In this document: positions 24,301 through 35,612 of the stretch, one piece after another | Layout: each line of letters opens with the position of its first letter | How positions within the stretch are numbered: position 1 is the first letter of the stretch | Made by a program: the position numbers and the translations under genes | Notes under the pieces: generated by a model | Told to the model about the DNA's origin: nothing | Seen by the model: only the letters and a program-made list of their open reading frames with translations | Database searches by the model: none | From: Gremmenia infestans | Taxonomy: Eukaryota > Ascomycota > Leotiomycetes > Helotiales > Hamatocanthoscyphaceae | Length of the DNA stretch: 64,000 bases | Assembly (NCBI GenBank): GCA_032629725.1 | Contig: JAFEVB010000012.1 | Span: 744,001 to 808,000, forward strand | Direction: 5' to 3'

Positions 24301-24844
24301 AGCCAATTTTTGGGCTGAGCGCAGACAGAACGCAGGTGAGACCCTGCAGACGAGAAAAAGTATGGAGATGAGTCGGCCCGGCAGCGCTCGACCCAGCGTC
24401 GAACAAGTGCGCCCTACACCGCAGAAATTGAAAACATATGGGAGTTTCGACCATGTGCAGCGGGCGGGATGGGAGAGCGATCACGCCAATACATCATATT
24501 CCCTCGCGTACTCCCATCCTTCTGCTCCTGCCCCTCAAGCGGAAGAAGGAGAGTATTACGACCAAGATCACGACTCATTGCTCGCTCCACATATCCCGGA
24601 GCGCAACCACGCTCGGAGTAACAGCACTGAGGATATGCTAATCTTGGATCGGTATACAGGCGGTCTTGGCTATGGGTTTGAGGACAGGGGACTTGTGGGG
24701 AGTGCGGGGACGCGGAATAGCGGGAGTGGGGTTTTGAGCGGGCAGTGGGCGGGGAGGAAGGGCGAGTGGGGGGCCAGGGAGTGGGGGGTTGATTTGAGTG
24801 ATGTGCCAATATTTTTGCAGCAGAGGTTTAGCATTGATCATTGA
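21385..24844 (+). CDS. large disordered protein with N-myristoylation signal
   Basis: Exons 21385-21788 and 21841-24844 (52-base intron GTACGA..AATAG) give 1135 aa. The N-terminus MGQEQSAPAPRRATNKLSKP has Gly2 and Ser6, the classical N-myristoylation pattern, followed by basic residues, so membrane attachment is likely. The rest is almost wholly low-complexity: Ser/Pro/Glu-rich, with many basic phosphorylation-type motifs (RRxS), repeated short patterns (DSGYGTGES, DSGYSSIVSS), proline clusters that could bind SH3 domains (PPTPPKEA, PPPPFREAPSVPPK) and a Gln-Ala run. The extreme C-terminus is more ordered (GEWGAREWGVDLSDVPIFLQ) and looks like a short conserved motif. I cannot name the family. 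A scaffold at the plasma membrane or cell cortex is a guess from these features. Confidence 0.82.
22119..22144 (+). repeat. (CACAAG)n coding microsatellite
   Basis: About four CACAAG units within the coding sequence; in the gene's frame they give a Gln-Ala run. Length variation here would not shift the frame because the unit is six bases. Confidence 0.85.
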
Positions 24845-26126
24845 GGGGATCATGCGATGGAGTGGATGGGGTTGGGGAAAAGGGGTGGGAGGGGGGCGGA
24901 TTTAGGGAAGGAAATAAGTGGTTAGCTGCTTGGTCGGTTGGATTGGGGCGAGGGATTGGAAATTGGGATTTACAACGATACCCTTCTGCATACTGCATAC
25001 TGCATACAGTACATGCTGCATTTTTCGGTCTTGGACATACCATATAGGGGAGTTTTGTTTTGCATATTTGGCGCGAAGCGCGGGCGTAATCGAATTCCCG
25101 CGATCCTTTTCTGACATACATACATATATGTATGTAAAATCGAGATGTCATTCATTTGGATGAGATTGGTTGTAAATAGCTGAGTAGTGAAATGGAATGA
25201 TTTGGTATAATCTTCTATGGCAAGTGAGTGGTGGTGCTCGTGTGATTTGGAGGTATGGTTTATGCAGTAAGCGATAGGTGGGTGGGTGTAAATAAGAATG
25301 AATATCTGGCTGGTAACGTCTTCTAATTATATGAAGGATAGACGTTAGATGACACATAAAGAGGGGGTAGCTCAAATCCATACATAGATCTATTCCGAGA
25401 CCGAGCTTGGCTTTTATTAGGAGCGTTCTTCTTGTTTTGCATACCTAGCTAGGTATGCATCTATTTCAGCCAGCCGTCAGGAAGTAAAAGTAAGTGAAGT
25501 GTTTGCTGTCAAGTGAGTGATATTTCACTGTTGATTAAAAGCTTCGTTCATTCGTTCATTCGTTCACCTATGACTACGTACCCAAAGCGCTTAACTTCAA
25601 ACGAAGAAACACGTATGTAGATGGAATTGGATCTGATAGAAAGGAGCAAAGTAATATAGTTGGAAGTAGAGAATGAAGGGTTGGAAGATTAATTCACTTT
25701 CTTACTCTTGACTGCTCTAGCTGCTCTCGTGTTTTTAGCGTTGCAGGTGGGTGGAAGACGTGGATCGGTGCTTTTCTATAGAGGAATTTATAGGAAGAGA
25801 AGATAGAATGAGGAGAAGTGGTGTTTCAGTTCCTCATCGGTGAAACTGTATCCTGCCTCCTCTACCAACTCCGGGCGGCTTTTGGACAAAACTATACAAA
25901 GTCTAATTGTATGATACATGTCGTAAGCTTATACATTTATTACTACGAAGATACGAAATTTATCGTAAGTACAGATACTTGTGTGCGTGCAACATATTCT
26001 ACATGTCCTATATATTTAACCTATCCTTTCCACTACAAATGCTGAACATCCAAGCTTTGCGTATCTTGTTGCTATTACCAAGCACTTGCGGATACTAAGT
26101 GAAGATTGTATTTGCGTAGGCTGGTG
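24845..26126. other. convergent intergenic region, no gene seen
   Basis: 3' flanks of the genes ending at 24844 (plus) and 26127 (minus). Contains a near-palindromic ACATACATATATGTATGT at about 25118-25135 and a short tandem repeat at 25543. Otherwise nothing recognised. Confidence 0.55.
25543..25566 (+). repeat. (TTCGTTCA)3 tandem repeat
   Basis: Three perfect copies of an 8-base unit. Confidence 0.85.
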
Positions 26127-28940
26127 TTAGTCCGGTATAATTATAACCTCAGTCCTGGCTCTCTTCGAAGAAGGAAGAATGTCCGAGTTATCACGGGAAT
26201 GCTTGAGGACGCTTTCACCCCCCGAGATTGCAGACGAAGACGAAGATTGATTTGTTGGCTGTGCCGTGGATGGAATCAATGAGTGCTTTGGAGAAGTCTG
26301 TAGTTTCGACTTTTTCGAAGCGAGCGATGTACTGGTAGAATGGTCTGGTCTCATGCTTTTCCGCCAGTTCCATGCTTTCTGCTGCAACTTTTTATACTTT
26401 TCAGCATCCACTGTCAACCACTCTTTGCACACGTCTCCCCAAACATTAGACGTGCGTTTTGCCGAGCTGTAATCGTACAGCATGTTGGTTTGAGTTAAAT
26501 TTCTCAACGCTTCTCGTCGTCGCTCCATCTCCCCTGGATGACCTGGGATCATATACACACAGATGTCATAATAACTGTCTAAGTTGGCGACTAAAATATA
26601 CTTTTCCTCGGCTAAGGGTTTAGAGTTCGGAAAGTAAGATGCAACGGTTGCACCTGTAGAGCTTTCAGCTAGCGAATCCCATTTATAAGAGACGCGTAAA
26701 AACGACTCTGTAGGCTCTTCCCCATTTTTCACACACCAGTAATAGACTTTGTCTACTACTTCGAATGTTTCTTTAGCCCATATTTCTGAGAAGTATTTCG
26801 CATCGAAAAACCGAAATGTTGGATCGCGAGTGTTCTCCGAAGTCCCCCGGCGTGTGCCGAATTGTAGTCGTTTTGAAGCTAAGGCTGATGCCAGGTTTTC
26901 TTGAATAGATTCGTCTTTCAAGTCTCTTATCAAATTTTCTACATTGATGCCACGACATCTTCTTGCAGTTTTGAAAGACTTTGGTGGTTTTCTGGTTGGT
27001 GCTGACTTTGTGGGTGGAATAATGTTGTTGAGCCGGTTTATCGCCTCCTCATCGAACACAAGGCAAAACATTATTCTTTGCAGCGCCCAGGACCTTGTGA
27101 TCACTGTGTGATAGACTATAGTTGCAAAAAGAGGCTGCTGTAAGGTATGCCCTGTTTTCTTGGGTCTTGTCCTATTTGTCCAGACCTCTTCTATCCTGTC
27201 GATTATATCTTCTGATATCAAAACTGTCCAGTAGGTATCTAGAGCGCCTATGACATCTCTAGCGAGCTGTGCTGCTGTGCATCTCTTAGGCACGGACGAT
27301 AAAAGTGCATCGATGTTGTCCTTCGTTACAAAAAGACATCGGAATATGTTCTGGACGCTACATGCAGGGCGAAAAAGACCGAACTTTGAATCGTGGGTGG
27401 CCCAGTCCATGATATTTTGTTCTTCATCTGGCACCATGGTAGCGTCATCGCTATCAACCGCAGCACTCCAGTCCTGAATCGATTTAGGTTGTGTTGGACT
27501 AACCAATGACTGGCCATCCCCATCCATGTTTCCTTGCTCTTTTGGTCTGGCATAGGAGAAGATATCGCTATCTGCATCTGCCATAAAGCTTTCGTTGCCC
27601 TGTAAGCCATCACTAAACTTTGTAGGATTTGCGAGTCTGTATAACTGGCTAATTATAGATGGCCTGTAGACATCACGAGCCCAGTCGAATATGCAATCAA
27701 TGATGAGAAGAAGCTGCAATGCTGCATCGCAATCATTCAATAAACCGTTCCAAACCCTAATCGCTTTCTAATACTTATTAGCGAACTTTATTTGAGATTT
27801 TATTGACAGGGGACGTAGGGTTGTACTAACATATGTAGGCTTGCCAGATTTAGAATCACTAGTAAAGCAACCTGACAGGCGCCAATCTTCCCCTCTGTAA
27901 GCTAAATACCACAGTAATGGACCGCCATACTCTAGAGTAACTTGAGATTTAGCTTGGAGAGCCTCTTGCATTTTCAACATCTGAACTATTGGTGCAGACG
28001 TTTGCTCATCACAGGCGTTGAAGCCTGCACCACTTCCAGATTTGGCCTCGATGATCAAGAACGGGAAAAGAAGAAGGTTTCCTTTGTGATTGAGCACAGT
28101 GCAATCAATGAACTGGCGTAAGGTGTTGATGCCCAGATCATCTTGCAATCCAATAGCATCGTGATTGGATTGGTCCAGGAGGCGACGAAAGCTGTTTGTT
28201 TCGCGGAAGCCAAGGATTCTGTCAGGTCTTCGGCGTATTGATCTCGCAATAGAGGTCTCAGGGGGTTCAGAATCAAAAAGAGCTGTCATAGCGTCAGATT
28301 CATCCAGAATAGTTTGATCTGCTTTTGGTGGAAGCATCATCTCGTCCGCTCTGGTTGTAAAGATTTTGCTATTTTTGGCATTTTTTCTCCTGTTGATAGC
28401 GTTAGAATGACTATCCAAGGAAATATAAACCAGTCGGCGGTTTATAGCTTACCATTTATCTTCACACTGGCAGAGTTCACGACCTTTTCGTCGAAATTCT
28501 AAGTTTCTTGCAATGGTACCAGGAATTTCCACCTCGGCATCTGCATCTGCTCCCCACAACTTCTTTTTACATGATGGACTATATGGATATATAAGAGTGT
28601 GCTCAACTTCATTGGGTGTCTCGACTTACCAATCAGTTTCTGAACTGAAGCGTTCTAACACAAGGTCCTCTAATCGCAGTCGCAATTCCATCTCAGAAAC
28701 TCGGTCTTCCATAACATTTGGTGTAGTTTCAACAATTTTGGCTGCCCTAAACTTAACTTCCTCTTTCCATCGGAGCTGTTGGATGGGCGCAGAGGCATTC
28801 TGTTCGGCACCATCTTCTTCCAGGAAACATTCATAATCGACAGATTTGAAGCTTCTGATTTGAGGAAATGTTTTTCGGAGATGAGGTGGCCATTGACCTG
28901 GCAGTACGGTATTGATGAATTCGATTGTTGGAGGTTGCAT
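26127..28940 (-). CDS. large fungal protein with PD...EAK nuclease-like signature
   Basis: Minus-strand exons 28940-28630, 28578-28453, 28389-27831 and 27767-26127 give 878 aa with all phases closing. An in-frame TAG at 27768-27770 would break the protein, but it is the end of a 63-base intron (GTTAGT..GCTAAT..TAG). Residues 104-107 (CPSC) and 140-142 (CQC) could form a zinc knuckle. RRPDRILG (Asp202) and FPFLIIEAKSG (Glu260, Lys262) fit the PD-(D/E)XK endonuclease-like pattern found in several large ascomycete families of unknown role, followed by a helical region with DCDAALQLLLIIDCIFDWARDVYR. The C-terminal 90 residues are Ser-rich with basic clusters (SKKSKL, SSKRARTE) that suggest nuclear import. 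Start chosen at 28940 (MQPPTIEF); an upstream in-frame Met adds an unlikely hydrophobic extension. Nuclease activity is inference only. Confidence 0.8.
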
Positions 28941-29840
28941 TTTTTTTTGAATTATGTTCACAGCATGGAACTTGGGATGAACATAGGTCAGGAAGGTTAT
29001 TATAAAGTTTAGAACTTCTTGAAACAAAACCTTCTATACGCACAGGGTCAATTCTGTGTTTCCCATCATCTGCATGCAGTCAAACTCGGATTGTGAAGCC
29101 CCTGAATAGGGTTTCATCTCTACCCTCCCCCCTGTTTAAATGCACTGAACCAGAGTATTTTGAGAAGCTGCGCAAGGCTATCCATCGCGTCATACAGGGC
29201 TTTTCAGCTTGGATTTTTTTGGTTTGATAAATTTAGCAAGGGAGTTTATCCTGGTCTTTTGGCATGGAATCACCAACACCTCATTGCCAGAGTGAGATTC
29301 GAGGGTAGTATTTGTTAGAATGTTCTAGGATTGGAGGGCATTTGAGATTATGGTTCAGTCTATGCCTGCCACCCTATTTATTATACACTCTCTAGCTGGA
29401 CAGAATACGGGGCGGATTTTAGTACACGAACACTCCAGGGCAGAGTGAGTACCCTGTGCCATCCTCGTACAATAGGCGGATGGTTGTTTCGGGTCAGGGT
29501 TTGTTCACGCTTTGGGGCTGTGGATATGAAACCCCAACAACAGGCGCACAGTCCAAGTCCCCCGGCTACGAAGCAATAATGAACCTAAATAGGCAGGCGG
29601 ATATTCACCATGTCATTATTGCATTCCATTTTTGGGGGTGTTAATCTTCTCTGACATGATCTTTTCGATGACCAGTAGAATATTTTATTATACATCTACC
29701 ACTAGAATTTCAGGAGTCCTGATATACACGGCGAATGATTTGCTGCTTAATATGCAACTTTGTCAAGCTAGACTTTACTTCAAGTGGGCGGCGACGATGC
29801 GATTATATTTTTCGGAATAAATAGGTGATGAATGTAGTGG
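28941..29840. other. intergenic, no gene seen
   Basis: Promoter side of the nuclease-like gene followed by AT-rich DNA with short broken frames. Nothing recognised before the helicase fragment. Confidence 0.5.
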
Positions 29841-30168
29841 AAAAACTCTGGCATTTCTGATACCTGTCGTAAATCAGGTTTTTCAAAGAAGGAGGGCGAG
29901 TAAGGAGAAAGGCGGACACAGTTTGGATGCCATCGTGGTGGCACCGGCTAAAGAACTTTCAAGCCAAATCGTCAACGAGGCAAAGAAGCTTAGCCTGGGA
30001 ACAGGTATTAAAGTCGTCGGTATGCGAAAGGGGATGAGAGTTGTTGGAAGTGGAGATACGGCAGGAGAGAGCACGAGTGAAAGCGAAGCAGAACAGGATG
30101 AAGATACCCAAAAAGCAGGCGGAAAAGCATCCTCTGAGTACACATGCTCCTGTGGGCAAGTAGTGTAG
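29840..30168 (+). pseudogene. fragment of a ROK1/DDX52-type DEAD-box RNA helicase
   Basis: The frame reads SGKTLAFLIPVVNQVF, then DAIVVAPAKELSSQIVNEA and GTGIKVVGMRKGMRVV, followed by an acidic Ser/Glu stretch and a stop at 30168. These are helicase motif I (SGKT) and the motif Ia region of the ribosome-biogenesis helicase ROK1, including the acidic insert typical of that family. The N-terminus, the DEAD motif and everything after are absent, and the frame has no start codon at the right place. It is a captured or deletion-derived piece of about 100 codons, not a working helicase. Confidence 0.7.
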
Positions 30169-30439
30169 TGGATATTTGTAAGCCCTTTCGGAGATGATGT
30201 TATAAAGCCTTGTAGTAGACACTTCATATACGCAGTTGGTTGAAGTCTTCGAGATGGGGATCACGACCTTCATTTTTGGCCAACTCTTTCAAAAGTTCTT
30301 CAAATTATCAGAATGCGTCAATTCCGGCCTTTACAACTGAGTCTGGCTTTATGTCTAATTCTGACCTCCCATCCTGCCTTCACCTCTGCATTCTCTTTTG
30401 CCTTCCTCATCTGATAAGATATTGGCTCATTCCGTGGGC

Positions 30440-31126
30440 TTTGAGCCATTTGAGCCATTCAATTTAGGCACTGGCTCTAATTCCGACCGTGGTCCTAACA
30501 TCGAGAAGAACAATGAATCCGGTGAGCGAATACCACTGTCGCGCAAGGCCCAATGGTGTTATCAGATGGCCGCAGCCATTGCGCATACCCACTTCGTTGC
30601 CCATACCTACCACATGGATATCAAGCCTGGGAATTTCATACTCGACGCAGATTATAGTCTTGTACTTATAGATTGGGAGCAAAGCGATGCCCCCTTTACC
30701 ACGGCAGCCCCAGAGATTGATAGCACCTGGGACGTAGAAGAAAATACCAGCAGAACGTCTGACTACTACCCTTCGGTACACGAAATACACTGGCCCGGAG
30801 CGGCTTAATATGCCCGTGACTACACCAGGTGGCAATGGCTGGAACGTATGGAACGTATTTTTAGTATGGAGCAAGCAATGTCGAAAGGCTCTGGAGCTGG
30901 CTGAAGTGTTTAGTCTGGGCCGATGCATGTGGATGCTATTGCGCCAGCCGGACATGAACGCCTTCAAAGACGTCAAGAGCACGGAAAAGGTGGTGGAAGA
31001 TTGGGAATCATCAGAGGACATCCCAGCACACTGGGGCACGCGGTACAAGAATGTCTTAAGCATGACCCGAATGAGAGGATTGGCCTGCGCGAGCTTGTTG
31101 CTTTCTGGGATAATGCAAGGCTCTAA
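30440..31126 (+). pseudogene. frameshifted protein kinase-like gene fragment
   Basis: Three reading-frame pieces together match the C-terminal part of a kinase family common in ascomycetes. Piece 1 (to about 30770) holds IPLSRKAQWCYQMAAAIAHT, the catalytic-loop motif HMDIKPGN and LIDWEQS, where DWE replaces the usual DFG. Piece 2 (about 30775-31040, shifted +1) holds YTKYTGPERLNMP, GWNVWNVF and LAEVFSLGRCMWMLLR. Piece 3 (back in the first frame) holds KHDPNERIGLRELVAFWDN and a stop at 31126. No intron with proper ends explains either shift. The N-terminal lobe with the ATP-binding Lys is missing. I call it a pseudogene; sequencing errors at two places are a weaker alternative because the N-lobe is absent too. 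Confidence 0.72.
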
Positions 31127-32364
31127 GGACGTGGACATACTGTTCATTAAATTCCCAGTGAGTAAAATTAAATTTAATAGAACATAAGTATAATCTCCCA
31201 TAATTTCTCGTAACATAGTTCTAAATACAGCAAGAGTAGGTCTTCCTCACTTCTTCCCGCAACCCCCTAATAGTGAGCGTTTTTCAACTGGTGATAAGAG
31301 GGGAATTGGACAATTTCTGAATGTTGGCTCCTTGAATATCTGTGCTTGCGGGGGGTCAGTGGGTGTGGAAGCTGTGGACATCAGACGGGAGAACGGGGCG
31401 GGGGAAGGGAGGGAAGGAGAGGCGGGGGTTCCTCATCTACTTGCTAGGCCCGGCAACGTCTTTGATCAAAAACAACTGCGGGGGTAACCATACAAATCAG
31501 TCATTGTGCTTCATTGTATTATACAGATTTCCCTAAAACTTTATAGCAAACAAATGCTTCAGGTCCTCGCCTATGTATTTACCTCCTTTCCCAAACAGCC
31601 AATCACCTTGAAAGCGTTCCCATCTTTAATCAGCGTCTTGAAATTGGGTAGTTCTACGGGTCGAGCCCTTTCCTTTGGCTTTTTAAATGCTTTCCCGTCG
31701 ATCCTCTGAGACAGTGACGTATCAGGGGTAACGTCTCGCGATCCAACACGGCTTGTCTGAGCCATCCTCTTCCTCTCTAATGTGCAAGCATTCTTCCATA
31801 GCCAACTCATCGAGCTCTTTCTCCTCTCCTACCAGCTCACTCCCTTCTCCATGCTGCTGCTGTCGTTGCATCTCTCTCCCCTCCATTAATCCCACTATGT
31901 CTTCCTCCCCTTCGTGCTGCTGCCCCTTGTTGCGCTACCAAAGTCTTCTTCTCACATTTGTCTAAGCTCCTAACTTGAGAGGTATCTCGCGACTCTTTCG
32001 TTCTGGTATGAGTGATTTGGGCCTGGAAGTAACTGTTGCCTTGGTTCTGCAACGGCGCGGTAGAGCCACGATGAGCTAGAGAGTTGGATTAAAGACGAAA
32101 ATAAGGATAAGTGAACAGCTAGATTGGGAAGGGTTGCTGGGCACGTGATAATTATTACCTGAACATGGAAATTTTGATATAAAGCTCTTTTAAATAGCTA
32201 GACTTCAATATGCTTTACTTGTTTCATTCTAGAAGGGTATCTTGCCTACCTCTTATACTAGCACCCGAGCAAGATGTGACCCTTACACGTGATCTCGATC
32301 ACGCTATTATTCGCCATCTTCATGCGAACTTTCTGCACCGGAAGTCAAACAACACATTTATATA
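31127..32364. other. intergenic, no gene seen
   Basis: Contains a short minus-strand open frame (31571-31810) that I could not support as a gene, and the promoter of the permease with TTATATAAT immediately before its start codon at 32365. Confidence 0.5.
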
Positions 32365-34290
32365 ATGTCTTTAGACAACGATCCAAATAGCGGGGCTCAA
32401 AGGCCGCTCCTCGAAAATAGCGGAGAACCTGAGTATGGCACAGTAGATGGGGTTGCAGTCGCATCATCCGAACAATCAGAGCGTGGTACATTCACGCGCA
32501 ATCTCGGTGCCATAGGTCAGTCAAATTCCATAACAAAAGCTATGTTATTCTATACATATAAGCCTCGGTGACGAGAGCTGAGTGGGGCCAAAGAATTGTG
32601 TTCCTTATACGTTGATACGTGGATTCCGGTTCCTCAAGACAGCTCCCGAGCACTTTGGCGCCCTACCCCAATTCAACTGTCATACTAATTGATCGGTAGA
32701 CGCCTTCGCCATAATCATAAGCATTGTCATCGGAAGTGGCATCTTTACATCTCCTGGGTCAATTGATGCAAATGTTCCCTCGCCAGGTGTTGCGTTGGTG
32801 CTATGGCTCATTGGCGGGGTTCTTGCTTGGACGGGAGCAAGTACCTTGGCAGAGTTAGGGACTGCGATTCCGGGGGAAGGTATTTACACAAACTCATCTT
32901 TATAACAAATAGATGCATAGACTAAAACCGCTCCTAGGGGGGGTCCAACCGTATCTCAAGCGTATCTTTGGCGACATCTTCGGCTTTCTGGCCGCCTGGA
33001 CGTGGATCGTTGCTGTTATGCCAGCCACGCTTGCAATCCTGAGCATCGTCTTCATCGAGAGCATTTTCTCGGCCGCAGGTGTAGCTGATCAAGCTGGGAG
33101 GATTGAGCACAAGCTCTTGTCTGTCCTCATCCTGCTTCTCGTAAATGGGGCCAACTCCATTAGTACAAAAGCTAGTACCCGACTGAACAACTTCTTTGTC
33201 GTCACCAAATTTGTCAGCATCTTGGGGGTTGTAATTGCGGGGATAGTTGTTCTGATCATTGGAGCTTCAAATCCGGAGAGGAATATTGGGGGCAGGGACT
33301 GGTTGACAAAGTCTTGGTTTGGGTTCAGGGACAGTGTGTTACCTGACGGTAGTATCATTGACTGGGGAAAGTTGAGTCAATGGGAGATCCTTGGGCACTA
33401 CTCTACAGCGCTGTATGGAGCTTTATGGGCATATTCAGGATGGGACAAGGTGAGTTGTCACTCCACCGAGAAAGAAGTAGCTCATATCGTCTAGGCGGTT
33501 TACGTTTCGGCTGAGCTCAAGTCTCCAGCCCGTCAGCTCCCACTCGCTATTAACACTTCTGTTCCAACCATCATCATTTGCTTCATTGCCGCAAACGCAG
33601 CTTACTATATACTGCTTCCCTGGAACCTGGTTTCTACGACAGATAGCGTGGCCGTGGTAAGCCTCACACCTGACAGAATCAAGATCTTACTACTGACATC
33701 GAAAATGACAGGCCGCCATAACTCGACTATTAGGACATGGTTTTGGTATCTTAGCTGCAATCTTGGTCTGCCTAGTAGTTGCGGGAGCACTCCTAGGAAA
33801 CTCCTTCGTTACCGGCCGTATGACAGTTGCCGCTGGAAACATGAATTGGCTCCCTCGTTTCTTCGCTGTCGTGGGCAAGGTCGGCGCCACGTCCAATTCA
33901 GATCCGGGGTCAACCGACCCACCGGAAACTTCCAAATCAGATGCCCCTCTTAATGCTCTGCTTCTTTCGACTATACTTTCAACGCTGTACATTCTTTTCG
34001 GAAATTTCCGCGCCCTTCTTACGTTCAACGGTCTGGGCGAATACTCGTTCTTCTTCCTGACCGTCCTAGGCGCAATCATCTTGCGATACCGTGAACCGGA
34101 CCTGAAGAGGCCATATAAGCCTTTCATTCTCATCCCAGCAATCTTCGTAGTGGTGAGCGGGTTTATCGTCGTGCGGGGTGCCATCTTCGCTCCTGTGCAG
34201 GCGGGCATATTGGTCCTAGTTTGGATCATTGGCGGGGGCTTCTATTTGGTAAGGAGGTCATGGACAAGAACTAGGGAAGTGGAAGAGTAG
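32365..34290 (+). CDS. LAT-type amino acid permease (APC superfamily)
   Basis: Five exons, 32365-32515, 32700-32879, 32938-33449, 33495-33656 and 33712-34290, give 527 aa with consistent phases. The hydrophilic N-terminus is followed by about 12 hydrophobic helices. SIVIGSGIFTSPGSI is the conserved first-helix motif of amino acid/polyamine/organocation transporters, with the unwound GSG substrate site, and SGWDK lies in the sixth-helix region, as in L-type amino acid transporters and the yeast methionine permease group. The C-terminal tail is short and charged (RRSWTRTREVEE). The product probably imports large neutral amino acids across the plasma membrane; the exact substrate is not readable. 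Introns are 45-184 bases long. Confidence 0.93.
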
Positions 34291-34636
34291 GAAAGTACTG
34301 CATGTACAGACGGGTGATGTATTCCCAATCTGGCTACTGGAGCGGGTTTACCCACATTTCTACATTAATAATAACCAGTGGGGTTTCCGAGCTTGCGAGC
34401 CGTCAATGAGGGGTTATAGTAGGTCTATCCAGCATGCACAATAGAATGTTTCTCTCCATATATATCAGACTTCCTCGTTCCTAGGTCTTAATGATCAAGG
34501 CAATAAGAAATCTACAAATCATTCAACAAACTCCCATAAACTCATATCCGCGGTGTTGTGCCGTTCCAATACCTATTCAATACAACCATTTTTTACACGC
34601 CTACTCCAAATTGACTTCCTCTTATAATCTTTTACC
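34291..34636. other. intergenic, no gene seen
   Basis: 3' flank of the permease and 5' flank of the NmrA-like relic. Nothing recognised. Confidence 0.6.
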
Positions 34637-35612
34637 ATGTCTTCAATTGAAAATTTCGCAGTAGTTGGAGTAAGGTCCTCCTCCTCAGCACCACCCAGTA
34701 TAAACGCCTTCTAACATCTCCAGGCCTCAGGAACCGTTGGCATCCCCATCATCACCGCCCTTCTCTCCGCCGGCTTCCACGTAACCGCCATCACTAGCTC
34801 AACATCTACATCTACGTCTACATCCCCCCCTAGCGTCGCCATCGCGCGAGTAAACTAACATACCGCGCTCGTTGCCCGCTTCATGCCCTCTGAATTCGGC
34901 ATCGACTTGGCGGGTTGCTGTGACACGCAGATCGGAGCGCTGCTGGGGCAGAAAAGAGAGATTATCGAGTATCTTAGGAAGCTGGCGGGGAAGTATGATT
35001 GGTTTACTCGGACGGCGCTTTCGACGGGGTCGTTTATTGATTGGGTAGGTTGTGTTATGTTAGAGCATACCTTCCTATTCAGCTACAATACTTTGTATTC
35101 CATTCCACCGCGTACATACATATGTACGTATACAATATACTGAGAAACACTAACACAATATCAGACAGAGTCTTAAAACCGACTGACATGTTCGAAATGC
35201 ATTTCGAGAACAAAATGGCAGGATCTACGATTCTGGAAACAAGTTGTACTACCCCAGCACGCTGTCTTTCGTCGGGAAATCAGTCGCTGCAGTCTTGAAG
35301 AAACCTGCGGAGACAGCTTACAAGTATCTGACGGTTGCTTCATTCACGACCTCCCAGCGCGAAGTCTTGAAGATTGTCGAGGAGGAGATGGGTGAGAGGT
35401 TCCAATTTATCCCGGGTGAGACTTCTAACTTGGAGATCATTGGGGACGAGAAGATGGCTAGGGGTGACGGTGACGCTTTTGTGGAATATCTTATTTGGCA
35501 TGTTTTTGGCGATGGGGCGGGAGGCGCTATTGAGGATAATGCTGCGGGGTTGCTGGGGTTGGAGGAGGAGTATTTGAGGACTGTTGTTAAGAGGGTCTTG
35601 AGCGAGTTGTGA
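34637..35612 (+). pseudogene. decayed NmrA/isoflavone reductase-like gene
   Basis: The start (34637) reads MSSIENFAVVG, then a good intron (GTAAGG..CTCCAG), then ASGTVGIPIITALLSAGF, which completes the NADP-binding GASGTVG loop. After a short (ST)n run the frame hits a TAA near 34856, and the sequence jumps straight to ARFMPSEFGIDL, a motif normally about 70-80 residues further on, so the middle of the Rossmann domain is deleted. Another likely intron (35045-35164) is followed by a frameshift near 35215, after which IYDSGNKLYYPSTLSFVG and the normal C-terminus to 35612 are readable. With a deletion, a stop and a frameshift this cannot make a normal enzyme. Intact relatives are cytosolic NAD(P)-dependent reductases or redox sensors. 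Confidence 0.75.

Noticed and set aside
25118..25135. ACATACATATATGTATGT palindrome as a regulatory site
   Set aside because: It is simple AT-rich dinucleotide/tetranucleotide sequence between two 3' ends, expected by chance.
27740..28418. Nonsense mutation splitting the nuclease-like gene into two genes
   Set aside because: Both halves are in the same frame and the TAG is removed by an intron with good donor, branch (GCTAAT) and acceptor, giving a continuous protein.
31571..31810. Minus-strand 79-aa frame with a basic C-terminal stretch
   Set aside because: No family recognised, no clear splice partners and no conserved motif; an adjacent acidic frame does not join it in phase.
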